Below, piece after piece: positions 1-9,751 of a DNA stretch of 64,000 nucleotides. Location of the stretch: positions 6,448,001 to 6,512,000 of the forward strand of contig OZ252227.1 of assembly GCA_965249175.1 (NCBI GenBank), read 5' to 3'. The position numbers and the translations under genes were made by a program. The notes beneath the pieces were generated by a model. It was not told where the DNA came from. It saw only the letters and a program-made list of their open reading frames with translations, and did not search any database. The stretch's first letter is position 1. Each line of letters opens with the position of its first letter. The stretch comes from CAZYFH01 sp965249175 (GTDB lineage: Bacteria; Acidobacteriota; Vicinamibacteria; Vicinamibacterales; UBA8438).

Positions 1-1835
1 GATCGGTCGGCGGTGTTCATCAGGCCCAGAACGTAGAGGTTTTCTGGCACGAAGAACGTCTCATCTCGATCCGACGCGTACGTCAGCGGGATGGCGAACT
101 CAGGCCCCCGCTTGTCGGATTCGATGAGCATCATGAGCTCACCGAGGATCTTGCTGAGATTGCCCCGGTTGATCTCGTCGACGATAAACACGTGCGGGAC
201 GGATGGTTCGTCAGCAGCAGCCGAACAGAACTGATGGAAAACCCCATCGCGCAAGGCAAAGCCTCCGTCATCCTTGGGGCGCCACCCTTGGATGAAGTCC
301 TCGTAGGCATACGACTGGTGGAACTGCACCATCTCGACCTTGGCCCGATCGCGGTAACCGATCATCGCGTAGGCGAGGCGTCGGGCGATAAACGTCTTGC
401 CAACCCCTGGGGCGCCCTCCAGCACGAGGTTCTTCTTTCTAGCCCAGAGTTCTAGCATCCGGGCGACCTCTTTGCGCTCGAGAAACAGGTCTTTGAGTGC
501 GTCGTCGAGCGTGAAGACCGGAGCGGCTGTGCCCCTCGTGTGCGGCGCCCGCTGCACCAACGGGAGGATGAAGTCGAGAAGCGCATCGTGCCGCGTTACG
601 TCCGTCAGCGCCTTGGTTGCAACATGACGGTCGGCAGGGATTTGCCAACTGCCCTTCGCTGACCACTGCACCTGTCGCACATGTTCGTATTCTCGTCGCT
701 CGGGTCTGAACTGATAGTCCGTGGTCACCTGCCCAAACCCCAATAGTTCAGATCGGCCGCGCTTCACGAGGACGAAATCGCCGGTCTTGATCTCGTGGCA
801 GAACTGGAAGAACGCGTGAGCGTCGTTGATCGGTTGGGTGTCCCCGCCGCGCGCGTGCTGAATGGTCGCCGCGATATCTGCCTTCGTTGCGTAGTTGCGA
901 AGATCGCCCAGGGAATATCCCCCGATGGCAACGAGCCCCTCGTCATAAAACGCCGACCAAAACCGCGCCCCCTCACCGGCTCCCAAGCACCAGTAGCGCG
1001 CCCCGGCGACTCGTGTAGCTGGCGTCGCGACAACGGGGCGCGCCGCCGCCGCACCACCCACGGCGCGTGCGATCAGTTCGTGAAGGCTCGGAGAGCACTT
1101 GGTCAGATAGCCGCCCTGCACCGTTCGCAACGAGCCGTTCGCACGTAGGCAGAAGGGGTAGTGACGCGGGTTGTTCTCGCCGATGTCGCGCCGGATCTCG
1201 TCCCCGTGGTCGCTCAACAACGTGGCCAAGGGCAACGGTGTCTCGAACTGCGCGTACTCCGTGACGTCGATGCGGAAGTACGGTGCCATCCCTGCCCACG
1301 ACCCAGGGAGCGGAGGTTCATGGGCGACCTCAACACATGAGCTCGACACCACGGACTGACCGACGATCTCCGAATCCATGCAGTGCAGAACACGGTCACC
1401 CGGCGCGGGATCACCCATGATCCGATACGCGTCTCTACCGCCACGGTTATGTGACGGACTCCAGAGGCACGTCCCGAACTCCCACCCCTCCCCGCCGTGT
1501 CCGTGACCGCTCTGCGTGATCTCCAGCCAGACTGGTCCCGCGTCCGTCCGCTCCACTCTCGGAGGCTCGTCCTTCGGCACCACGTCAAATCCGAGCGAGC
1601 GTAGGACGCTGTTCGCGGCACCGTGGCCCTCGCCCCCGCTGAAGTCGTCTGGACCGAGCTCCGTCCCTGTTGCGAGCCTGGCGGCAACACCAACGACGGC
1701 CTTCGGGGGATAGAGCCGGCCTTCATGACGCAGGTCATAGCCGACGGATTCGCCAAACAGGTGAGCCTCGCCGCCGTCTAGGAGAGCGATGGCACGCTCC
1801 ACGTGTTCTCGACTGATGTTCCTTGGAATCGGCAT
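1..1835 (-). CDS. mcrB: McrB-type 5-methylcytosine restriction ATPase/GTPase (C-terminus off the left edge)
   Basis: The frame is open without interruption from an ATG at 1835 to base 1, about 611 residues, and continues off the window. Residues 1-110 contain YPPKAVVGVA and LRSLGFDVV, typical of the ScoMcrA-like N-terminal head domain. Two regions follow (about 130-230 and 277-400) with GDRVLH and GDFVLVKRG, which look like EVE/PUA-fold modified-base readers. The AAA+ motor starts near residue 470, with Walker A GAPGVGKT, a Walker B-like VFIVDEINRGN, and GLMNTAD at the edge. In McrBC systems this subunit recognises modified DNA and drives translocation while McrC cuts. McrC would lie to the left and is not visible. 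The EVE assignments are by eye; the AAA+ assignment is firm. Confidence 0.88.
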   Translation of the reverse strand, partial: MPIPRNISREHVERAIALLDGGEAHLFGESVGYDLRHEGRLYPPKAVVGVAARLATGTELGPDDFSGGEGHGAANSVLRSLGFDVVPKDEPPRVERTDAGPVWLEITQSGHGHGGEGWEFGTCLWSPSHNRGGRDAYRIMGDPAPGDRVLHCMDSEIVGQSVVSSSCVEVAHEPPLPGSWAGMAPYFRIDVTEYAQFETPLPLATLLSDHGDEIRRDIGENNPRHYPFCLRANGSLRTVQGGYLTKCSPSLHELIARAVGGAAAARPVVATPATRVAGARYWCLGAGEGARFWSAFYDEGLVAIGGYSLGDLRNYATKADIAATIQHARGGDTQPINDAHAFFQFCHEIKTGDFVLVKRGRSELLGFGQVTTDYQFRPERREYEHVRQVQWSAKGSWQIPADRHVATKALTDVTRHDALLDFILPLVQRAPHTRGTAAPVFTLDDALKDLFLERKEVARMLELWARKKNLVLEGAPGVGKTFIARRLAYAMIGYRDRAKVEMVQFHQSYAYEDFIQGWRPKDDGGFALRDGVFHQFCSAAADEPSVPHVFIVDEINRGNLSKILGELMMLIESDKRGPEFAIPLTYASDRDETFFVPENLYVLGLMNTADR

Positions 1836-1937
1836 GGCCCCCCGCTGAGACGCATTATCAACGGACCCTCCGACAAGGAACAAGGAGCGAATGCGCGGCC
1901 GGATATGGCGTTGAGAGAGCTATCATGACCCCCTTCC

Positions 1938-2626
1938 ATGTCCCTCGCCCAAGGCTCGACGCTCGGCCCGTACGAGATCCGCTCCCAAATCGGCCAGGGC
2001 GGCATGGGCGTCGTCTACCTGGCGCAGGACCCGCGTCTCGACCGCCAGGTGGCGATCAAGGTCCTTCCGCCCGACCTGACCCGCGACGACACCGCCAAGC
2101 AGCGGTTCCGGCAAGAAGCCCAAGCGGCTTCGGCCCTCGACCACCCGAACATCTGCACGATCCACGAGATCAACGAGACGGCCGACGGCCAGCTCTACCT
2201 CGTGATGGCCCACTACGCGGGGGAGACGCTCAAGGAGCGGATCGCGAGAGGGCCGCTCAAGCTGGACGACGCCATCGACGTCGTCACCCAGGTCGGGCTG
2301 GGCCTGGCGAAGCGCATGCGGCGGGGATCGTCCACCGCGACATCAAGCCTGCGAACCTGGCGCTGGCTCGCGTGATGGTCCGGAGCCCCCGCTGGCACGC
2401 GCTGTCCGCGACGCTGCCTCCGACTGTCGATCCGTATCTCAGCCCCTGCCTGGCGAAGGACTCACGGCAGCGCGTGCGCGACATCGGCGACGTAAGGGCC
2501 GCGTTCGAGGCGGCGGACCGCGCGGGTGCCGACGTAGCATCCCGCTGGCCACCGGGCTGGCAACGGCCGATTCCGTTGACCCTCGCCGGTCTGACTCTGG
2601 TGTTCGTGGGTGGCCTTGCGGCGTGA
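1938..2626 (+). pseudogene. Serine/threonine protein kinase, frameshifted and internally deleted
   Basis: It starts at ATG 1938 with the glycine loop GQGGMG and the VAIK lysine. The frame shifts near 2310, where the neighbouring frame picks up VHRDIKPANL. The sequence then jumps from that motif straight to the end of the C-lobe (SPCLAKDSRQRVRDIG) and one transmembrane helix before stopping. The DFG motif, activation loop and most of the C-lobe are missing, as is any propeller, so it cannot be an active kinase. A -10-like CTATCAT lies 13 bases before the start. It belongs to the same subfamily as the head at 44328. Confidence 0.8.
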
Positions 2627-2719
2627 TGCCAGAGGGTCGACGGTTGCCCCGTGACGGGGACCGGGATTCGCTGGGCACAGCGCCGAACGTCCGTGAAGCA
2701 ACTTCGAGGAGGTGGATCC

Positions 2720-4819
2720 ATGCTGACCGCTACGATCGGTCTTGTCGCGCTCTCTGCCGTGGCGGCCCCTGTCCAGGGCGGCGAGACCGAACCAGCCGAG
2801 CTCGTCGTCGAACCGACGGAGCTGACGCTGAGAATGGGGGAAACCGCCAAACTCGAGGCGACGGTCAGGGATGCCGACGGTAACGTCCTCGACCGGCGCG
2901 TGCTGTTCTTGCCCATGTATGGGCAACTGTGGCAGGTCGAAGAACGGACCTGGGGCTTCAATCTCTTCCAGGTCCTCGCCGATGGGACGGTGACGGCCAC
3001 GAGACCCGGATCGTTTCGGATCATGGTGCGGGTGCCGAGAGACCCAAACGGGCGCCCGGCGGACGACGACGAGTTCTTGCAGCAAGTAGTGCCGTTGACC
3101 GTGCTCGCGCCGCCGATCAGCCGGATCGATGTCATCGGGGCCCCGCGTCGCTATTACCAGGGCACCCGCGCGCAGCTGGCGTTGCGCTTCGTCGACGCCC
3201 TCGGGAATGTCCGCGACGACGTGACGCCTCAAGTCGAGAGCAGCGATCCCAGCGTCGCCCGTGTCGACTCGAAGGGTACCGTGCAGCTGCTCACGACCGG
3301 ATCGACGACGATCACGGTGAGCGCTGACGACGCGACCGCCAGCGTGCCGATCGAAGTCGCGCCACATCCCGCGGTCCGTCTCCGACTCGATGCTTCTCAA
3401 CCCGAAGCGCGGACCGGCGACGTGGTCCGATTCTCGGCGACGCTCGAGGGAGCCGACGGAGCACCCATCACGGACGTGCCGGTCCTGTTCAGTGTGAGCG
3501 CGCGTGTCGATCCCCTGATCCCCGGCGGACCGAGCACAGGGCTGATCGACGACGAGGGACGGTTCGTCGCGGACGTGCCCGGTGAGTACTCGATCGTGGC
3601 GACCACCGGCGATCACGTCGCCGTCGAGACAATTACCGTGGTCACGCGTGATGCTCGGCAGACGATCGAGCTTGTCGGTCATGGACGCGCGAGCGATCAC
3701 GCGACCTCCGATCTGTGGGTGTGGGAGGGTCCGGACGGACGGGACTACGCCATCACGGGAACGCTCAACGGCGGTGGAGCCGCGCACATCTGGGATGTGA
3801 CCGATCCCGGCAACCTGCAGATCATCGACATGGTGCGTGTGGATGCGCGCTCCGTCAACGACGTGAAGGTCAGCGCGGACGGTCGGATCGCCGTGATCAG
3901 CCGCGAAGGGGCGTCGACCCGCAGGAACGGAGTCGTGATCCTCGACGTGTCGGAGCCGCAGGTCGGCGTCCGTATTCTGTCCACCTACGACGATGAGCTG
4001 ACGGGCGGGGTCCACAACGTCTACCTCTACGACCGGCATCTCTACGCCCTATCGGCGGGGCGCCACTACGACATCATCAGCCTGGAAGACCCTGAGCATC
4101 CTCGACGCGTCGGGCGCTTCGCACTCGATAACCCAAATCGCTCGATTCACGACGTCGTGGTGCACGACGGGATCGCCTACTCGGCAAACTGGAACGACGG
4201 GGTCGTCCTCGTCGATGTGGGCGGCGGTGGCCTCGACGGCACACCGCGGCATCCCGTGGAGATGGGGAGCTTCGCGTTTCCCACCGGATGGAACCACGCG
4301 GTCTACCCGTACCGCAGTCAGTCGACCGGGAAGTTCTACATCTTTGCCGGCGATGAGGCGGCGCGCAGCGGCCGATTCAGTCCGACCGTCGAGCGCGGTC
4401 TGGGAACGCCCGGCTACAACGGCGAGCCGAACCACTGGCGCGGTTGGATTCACATCGTGTCGTGGAACGACGGCGAGTCGCCCGAGATCGTCGCGCGCTA
4501 CGAAGTGCCGGAGGCCGGCAGCCATAACATCTGGGTCGAGGACGACCTGATGTATGTCGCCTTCTACAACGGCGGGCTCCGGGTCGTCGACGTCTCGGGC
4601 GAGCTCATGGGCGACCTGTATCGTCAGGGTCGCGAGATCGCGCGCTTCCTCCCGTTCGATCCAGAGGGGTTCACCCCGAACGCACCGCAAGTCTGGGGCG
4701 CCCAACCGCACAAGGGGGTCATTTTCTTCTCTGACATTAACTCGGGTCTCTGGGCGGTCCGACTGCGGAACGAAGAGTCTATTGATGAAGCCGTCGTCCA
4801 CGGAGCTTCGAGACAGTGA
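2720..4819 (+). CDS. Secreted protein with bacterial Ig-like domains and LVIVD repeats
   Basis: The start at ATG 2720 is chosen because a GGAGG box lies 6 bases upstream and the next residues form a signal peptide (LTATIGLVALSAVAAP). The frame also opens earlier at 2651. Residues 30-300 hold Big2-like Ig domains (VVEPTELTLRMGE, VARVDSKGTVQLL). Residues 330-690 hold LVIVD-type beta-propeller repeats with units such as IWDVTDPGN, VVILDVSEP and LRVVDVSG. Length is 699 residues. Such proteins are exported and probably bind surfaces or ligands; no catalytic residues are apparent. It stands alone between kinase remains and the next secreted protein. Confidence 0.75.
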   Translation: MLTATIGLVALSAVAAPVQGGETEPAELVVEPTELTLRMGETAKLEATVRDADGNVLDRRVLFLPMYGQLWQVEERTWGFNLFQVLADGTVTATRPGSFRIMVRVPRDPNGRPADDDEFLQQVVPLTVLAPPISRIDVIGAPRRYYQGTRAQLALRFVDALGNVRDDVTPQVESSDPSVARVDSKGTVQLLTTGSTTITVSADDATASVPIEVAPHPAVRLRLDASQPEARTGDVVRFSATLEGADGAPITDVPVLFSVSARVDPLIPGGPSTGLIDDEGRFVADVPGEYSIVATTGDHVAVETITVVTRDARQTIELVGHGRASDHATSDLWVWEGPDGRDYAITGTLNGGGAAHIWDVTDPGNLQIIDMVRVDARSVNDVKVSADGRIAVISREGASTRRNGVVILDVSEPQVGVRILSTYDDELTGGVHNVYLYDRHLYALSAGRHYDIISLEDPEHPRRVGRFALDNPNRSIHDVVVHDGIAYSANWNDGVVLVDVGGGGLDGTPRHPVEMGSFAFPTGWNHAVYPYRSQSTGKFYIFAGDEAARSGRFSPTVERGLGTPGYNGEPNHWRGWIHIVSWNDGESPEIVARYEVPEAGSHNIWVEDDLMYVAFYNGGLRVVDVSGELMGDLYRQGREIARFLPFDPEGFTPNAPQVWGAQPHKGVIFFSDINSGLWAVRLRNEESIDEAVVHGASRQ

Positions 4820-4916
4820 CCAATCCCACACTCGACGCGCGACCCGCGATCCCAAAGACGGTGGCCGACCGCGCCCAGCAGCCCCCCCCCCGTTTTTCCG
4901 TCCGCCCCTGCTGGCC

Positions 4917-4958
4917 GCGATCACCCCCGCCGGTGGCATAATCAGCCTTTCCACCCCA
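4917..4958 (+). promoter_or_regulatory. Putative promoter, shared GGTGGCATA motif
   Basis: GCCGGTGGCATAATC followed by a TTCCACCC-like tract recurs almost unchanged at 42347-42385 upstream of another gene. CATAAT at 4937-4942 would serve as a -10 box, 27 bases before the ATG at 4969. The assignment rests on this recurrence and position only. Confidence 0.4.
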
Positions 4959-4968
4959 AGGAGGGGCC

Positions 4969-5991
4969 ATGCGCGCGATTGCGTCCGCGTGCGGCTCGGC
5001 TCGCGGTCGTGTCGGCATCGCGGCGACCGTCGCCGTTGCGCTGCTGATGGCCGTCCCAATCTCGGGCCAGAGGCAGACGGCCGCAGAGGATGCCTGGACC
5101 GCGCCCCGCACGCCGTGGGGTGACCCTGACCTGCAGGGGACCTGGACCAACGTCACCGCCACGCCCTTGGAGCGACCAGAAGCGCTCGCGGGGAAGCAGG
5201 TGCTGACGGACGAAGAGCTGGCGGAACGGGAACGGCAGATCCTCCAAGAGTTCGGCACGGACACCGTGCCCCCGGCAGGCAGTGCCGGCTCTCACAACGA
5301 GTATTGGCGGGAGCGAGGACGACTGATCAGCCGAACGTCGCTGCTCGTGGATCCCGCCGATGGGAAACTTCCACCGTTCACGCAGGAGGGACGGCGGATC
5401 CAGGATCAGGTGGAAGCGGCGTGGAGTACGAGCGCTGCCGATGGACCCGAGAACCGCGACTTGTTCGAGCGGTGTATCACGCGCGGGTTGCCCGGCGCCA
5501 TGATGGGCAACTTCTACAACCACAACTACCTCATTCTGCAAACGCGCGGCTACGTGGTGATTCTTCTCGAAATGATCCACGACGCCCGGATCATTCCACT
5601 CGATGGCCGGCCGCATGCGAGTCGCCAGATCGGCCAATGGCTGGGGGACTCGCGGGGTCGATGGGACGGCGAGACGCTCGTCGTCGAGACGACCAACTTA
5701 CGCAGCGTCGGTGACCGCACCATCAGCCGAGGGCTCGGTGTCATTACCCTCGGCACCAGCGCAACGGCGAGAGTCATTGAGCGCTTCACGCGGCTCGACG
5801 CCGACACCATCGACTATCAGGTCACGGTCGACGATCCGGCGAGACATACGCAGCCATGGACGGCGGCGGTCCCCATGACGACGCGGCAGGGTCCGCTCTT
5901 TGAGTATGCCTGTCACGAGGGCAACTACAGCATGCCGCTCAGCCTTGGGGGCGCCCGTGTGCAAGAGCGTGAGGAGGCCGCTTCCAGGTAA
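4969..5991 (+). CDS. Secreted protein of unknown function (PWGDPDLQGTW family)
   Basis: ATG 4969 follows an AAGGAGG box. A twin-arginine-poor, hydrophobic signal peptide (IAATVAVALLMAVPISG) leads into PWGDPDLQGTW, a motif common in uncharacterised secreted acidobacterial proteins. The mature part has LLVDPADGKLP, RCITRGLPG, PLDGRPHAS and a terminal YACHEGNYSM, all also found in the paralogue at 45212-46228. Conserved Cys and His residues are visible but no known active site. Length is 340 residues. Function unknown; the paralogue proves it is a real family. Confidence 0.75.
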   Translation: MRAIASACGSARGRVGIAATVAVALLMAVPISGQRQTAAEDAWTAPRTPWGDPDLQGTWTNVTATPLERPEALAGKQVLTDEELAERERQILQEFGTDTVPPAGSAGSHNEYWRERGRLISRTSLLVDPADGKLPPFTQEGRRIQDQVEAAWSTSAADGPENRDLFERCITRGLPGAMMGNFYNHNYLILQTRGYVVILLEMIHDARIIPLDGRPHASRQIGQWLGDSRGRWDGETLVVETTNLRSVGDRTISRGLGVITLGTSATARVIERFTRLDADTIDYQVTVDDPARHTQPWTAAVPMTTRQGPLFEYACHEGNYSMPLSLGGARVQEREEAASR

Positions 5992-6136
5992 GCGATGGCC
6001 CTAACCGTCGGCTCCCGCCTCGGCCACTACGACGTCACCGCCCTCATCGGCGAGGGGGGCATGGGCCAGGTCTATCGCGCCACCGACACGCAACTCGGCC
6101 GCGATGTCGCATTGAAGATCCTTCTATGAAGCGGCT

Positions 6137-6509
6137 TGTCAAGTCACCTCGTTGTTCGTCGAAGCTCTCACGCTCTCCGATACACCCTCCAGTGAGCGCG
6201 CCGTCCCCGCACCCAGCTGGGGGGCGCGCGCGAACGGGTCGGCAGCTCGGTGTGCTGTCCACGGGCCCGGATTTCGGTCGCTAGGGTAACAACCTGCTTA
6301 GACGCGCCGGGCTGAAGCCGCGAGGTGCGTCATCCTTCTATTCGCGCTCGACAAGGGCGATCTCTGATCGCCGGCGCAAGAGACGATCCGAATGGGGGGC
6401 GGCACCATCTCCCTGCCGGCCTCGCGTGCGACCAAGGATCTTCACGTGCTCACCCACCAACCCTGCAACCCCGGACCTCACTCAGTGGCCCGACCGCACC
6501 ACCAAGGAC
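6137..6509 (-). ncRNA. Predicted bridge/seek RNA region of the IS1111-type element
   Basis: This is the non-coding right end downstream of the transposase, where IS1111-group elements encode their guide RNA. The segment at 6435-6444 (AGGATCTTCA) is the exact reverse complement of the left target plus core, TGAAGATCCT, at 6113-6122. The segment at 6409-6418 (CTCCCTGCCG) matches the right target plus core, CTCCCCGACG at 7639-7648, at 8 of 10 positions. The two segments lie 16 bases apart and would pair with opposite strands. RNA boundaries are not known. Confidence 0.5.
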
Positions 6510-7550
6510 TTACCCGCTCATCCCGTGCGGCACTGGGACCCCGACGCGGCGCCCGTCATAGACCGTCTGGTCCCGCCACATCGCAAACAGGATCCCCGCC
6601 AACCGGCGCGCGACGGCCACGGTGGCGATGCGCCGGCCGCGGCGCGTGGCCAGTTGCTCGGCCCAGGCGCGCAGGCCCGCGGCCTCCGCCCGGCGAGACC
6701 GGAGCGCGGCCCACGCGGCTTGCACCAGCAACCAGCGCATGCGCGGATTGCCCGCCTTCGTAATGTGGCCCCGACGGTGGCGGTCCGCAGAGCTGTCCTC
6801 GCTGGGCACCAAGCCGAGAAAGCTCTCGACCTGGTGGGCCCCGCCAAAGCGCCCCGCCTCATCCAGCGTCGCGACGAATGCCGTCGCGATGAGGGGGCCT
6901 ACCCCGGGGGCGGTAGTCAACCGCTGTACCACCGGGTTGGCCGCCGCCGTCTCGATGACCTGGGCATCGGCCACGGCGAGCTGCGCGGTCAACTGTTCCC
7001 ACAGGGCGAGCAGCGGCTGGAGCGCCGCCTGTAACTCGTCGGGGAGCTCCAGCTCCGTCACATACGTACCGAATCGGTCGGCATCCCCGGCCCGGACGCG
7101 CAGTCCCTCCCGCCGCACCAGCGCCCGCACCAAGGCGATGGTGCGCCCGCGGGTCCGCACGAGCAGGTCGCGCACCCGGAGCTGGCGCCGCACCCGATGC
7201 TGGGCGGCCGACACGCGATGCGCCGGGCGATAGGAACCGAGTCGGGCCGCCTCGGCCAGCATCCGCGCATCGCGCCGATCCGTCTTCACACGCCGGCGCC
7301 GTTCGGGATACATCGGGGCGTAGTTCGGATCCGCCACGATGACCTCGTGGCCGCACTGCTCGATCGTCTGCGCCACCCATTCGCTTTCCGTCGTCGCCTC
7401 GAGGAGCACCCGGGCACACGGTCGGCTCCCGAACATCTTCGTGAACTGCTGCCGCGTACTCTGAATCCGTCGTTCGATGATCTCGCCCTCGGACGTGAGG
7501 ATGCAGATTTGACTTTCTCTCTTATGGACGTCGATGCCAATATGCTCCAT
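6510..7550 (-). CDS. IS110-family transposase (DEDD RuvC-like recombinase)
   Basis: The start is placed at ATG 7550 (MEHIGIDVHK) because a GGGAGA box precedes it; the frame opens further upstream only by chance. Asp7 (GIDVHK), Glu51 (LLEATTES) and Asp91/Asp94 (KTDRRDARM) fit the DEDD tetrad. The C-terminal Tnp20-like part has GVGPLIATAF, GLVPSEDSS and KAGNPRMRWLL; its Ser-rich motif would carry the serine nucleophile. Length is 346 residues, normal for the family. It appears intact, so the element may still move. It works with an element-encoded RNA guide in known relatives. Confidence 0.93.
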   Translation of the reverse strand: MEHIGIDVHKRESQICILTSEGEIIERRIQSTRQQFTKMFGSRPCARVLLEATTESEWVAQTIEQCGHEVIVADPNYAPMYPERRRRVKTDRRDARMLAEAARLGSYRPAHRVSAAQHRVRRQLRVRDLLVRTRGRTIALVRALVRREGLRVRAGDADRFGTYVTELELPDELQAALQPLLALWEQLTAQLAVADAQVIETAAANPVVQRLTTAPGVGPLIATAFVATLDEAGRFGGAHQVESFLGLVPSEDSSADRHRRGHITKAGNPRMRWLLVQAAWAALRSRRAEAAGLRAWAEQLATRRGRRIATVAVARRLAGILFAMWRDQTVYDGRRVGVPVPHGMSG

Positions 7551-9751
7551 GGCTGGTCTCCCTCTGTGCGCCTTGAGCGCGTTTGAAAAATGTGGAGCGC
7601 AAGCTACCACGTGGGGACGACCAGCCGCTTCATCCTATCTCCCCGACGCCTTCGCCGCTGACCCGGATCGGCTCGCCCGGTTCCAGCGGGAAGCACACGT
7701 TCTCGCCAGTCTCAACCACCCCAACATCGCGCAGATCCACGGCATCGAGAAGTCGGAAGACACCCAGGCGCTGGTCCTGGAGCTGGTCGAAGGCCCGACC
7801 CTCGCCGACCGGATCGCGAAGGGGCCGATCCCGCTCGATGAGGCGCTGCCGATCGCGAAGCAGATTGCCGAGGCGTTGGAGGCAGCGCATGAGGCGGGCG
7901 TGATCCATCGGGACTTGAAGCCCGCGAACATCAAGGTGCGGGAGGACGGGACCGTCAAGGTGTTGGACTTCGGGCTGGCCAAGGCGTTGGCTGGCGACGC
8001 GGCTGATCCTGACTTGTCACACTCGCCAACGGTAACGGCTTCTGTGGCTGGAACGCGCCAGGGCGTCGTTCTCGGGACGGCTGCCTATATGAGTCCAGAG
8101 CAGGCTCGTGGGAAGCCACTGGACAAACGCACGGATATGTGGTCCTTCGGCTGCGTGTTCTACGAAATGCTCACGGGGAGGGCAGCCTTCGCCAGAGAGA
8201 CGCTGTCCGACACCATCGCGAGCGTTCTGGAGCACGAGCCAGACGAGGCGGGGCTCCCAATGACAGCGCGTGAGCCAGTACGCCGCCTTGTTCGTCGGTG
8301 CCTGGTGAAGGAGCGGCGAGGTCGTATCCCTGACGCGGCGATGGTGCGCATCGAAATCGATGAGGCTGATCGCAGTCCGGGCCCAATGCCGCCGGAAGAG
8401 CAAGGTGCGTTTCGCTGGCTACGGTGGGCCGTTGCAGTCCTTGGCAGCGGGGTCGTCGGCGGCTTTGCCGTATGGTTTTTGATCGCGAACAACGCGGATT
8501 CAACGCTGGCGATGCGCCAGGTACGGTTTAGTGTTTCGCTGCCCCCGTCCGAAGGCGTGTGGTCCGCTGGTTCGCTCACCATTGCAGCGGACGGATCTCG
8601 GGTAGCGTTCGTGGGAAGTGCGAACGGTACGCCCGCGCTGTATGTGCGAGATATGGATGGTCAAGAGATTCGCCCAGTGCGTGACACTGACGGCGCAGAG
8701 TATCCGTTCTTCTCGCCCGACGGGGGCTGGCTGGGGTTTTGGGTAGCTGACAGCCTCAGAAAAGTGTCACTCGCCGGTGGGCCTTCAGAGACGATTTGTA
8801 ATGAATGCCGAGGACTCGGGGCCGTGTGGGCTGCCGACGGCACAATTGTCTTTGGCTCCAGCACGCAGCCTGTCTACCAGGTGTCGGCTCAAGGAGGTCG
8901 CCCGCAGGCTCTTGATGTCCAGCAGCTTGGTCAGATCTTCTTGAGAGTATCCCAGTCGCTGCCAGAGTCAGACGCGGTCCTTGTGACAGTGCGGTACTCT
9001 GGTTCGGTGGACGGTTCAGACGTCGCCGTCCTGTCGCTTCGCACCGGCGCATTGAAAACCATCGCGCCCGGCAACCAGCCTTACCTTCTCGACAACGGAG
9101 ATCTCCTTTTCGCTCGTGAAGACTCCATCTGGTCAGTCCCGTTCGATCACGACGGCCTCACGCCGACTGGGAACCCACGTCCCGTCCTGGAAGGGCTGCA
9201 AGTCGGCAGCAGTGGAGGCGCGCTGTTCGCCGCGTCACGACGTGGGACCTTAGCTTTTATTGCTGGCGGTGGATCACGTGTCGGTGATTCCATCATGTGG
9301 GTCGACCGAACCGGGGGTGTCCCAGCGCCGGTCGTCGGCCAGCCAGCCCAAGCCGAAGCCTTCTTCGCTCCCCGCATCTCAAGCGACGGACGGCTTGTCG
9401 CACTTCAGGTCCTTGTTGATGGAAACCACGACCTCTGGTTCTACGACACCCTTCGTGGTACGTTCGAGCGAGCTACCGTGGCGGACGAGTACGAAGGGTC
9501 CCCAGCGTGGGCACCCGATGGCACCACACTCGCCTATACCGCCACCAATGAGCGCGCCCTGCATGTGCGGACGCTTGGCACCGTTGGAGAGGGCGAGTTA
9601 CTTCTGACAAGAGAAGGGCGGCAATACCCGAATGCGTGGACGCCGGACCAGCGTCAGTTGCTGTTCAGCGAAGTACACCCTGATCGAGGTGCCGATATCC
9701 TCGTCTTCTCGATAGCGGACCGGAACGTGACGCCCGTGGTCGCCACGAACG

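Larger units (their letters stand above)
6123..7640 (-). mobile_element. IS110 family, IS1111-group insertion sequence
   Basis: The element sits exactly in the kinase codon series KIL|PDAF and is flanked by CT (6121-6122 and 7639-7640). Subterminal inverted repeats ATGAAGCGGCT(T/G)GTC lie at 6126-6140 and, inverted, at 7619-7633. They are 3 and 7 bases from the ends, the spacing described for the IS1111 group. There are no long target duplications, as expected. It contains one transposase gene and a non-coding stretch of about 370 bases downstream of it. Confidence 0.85.

Noticed and set aside
2462..4039. Long open frame on the minus strand (525 codons)
   Set aside because: It lies antisense to the Ig/LVIVD gene, has no motif, and is a by-product of high GC at third positions.
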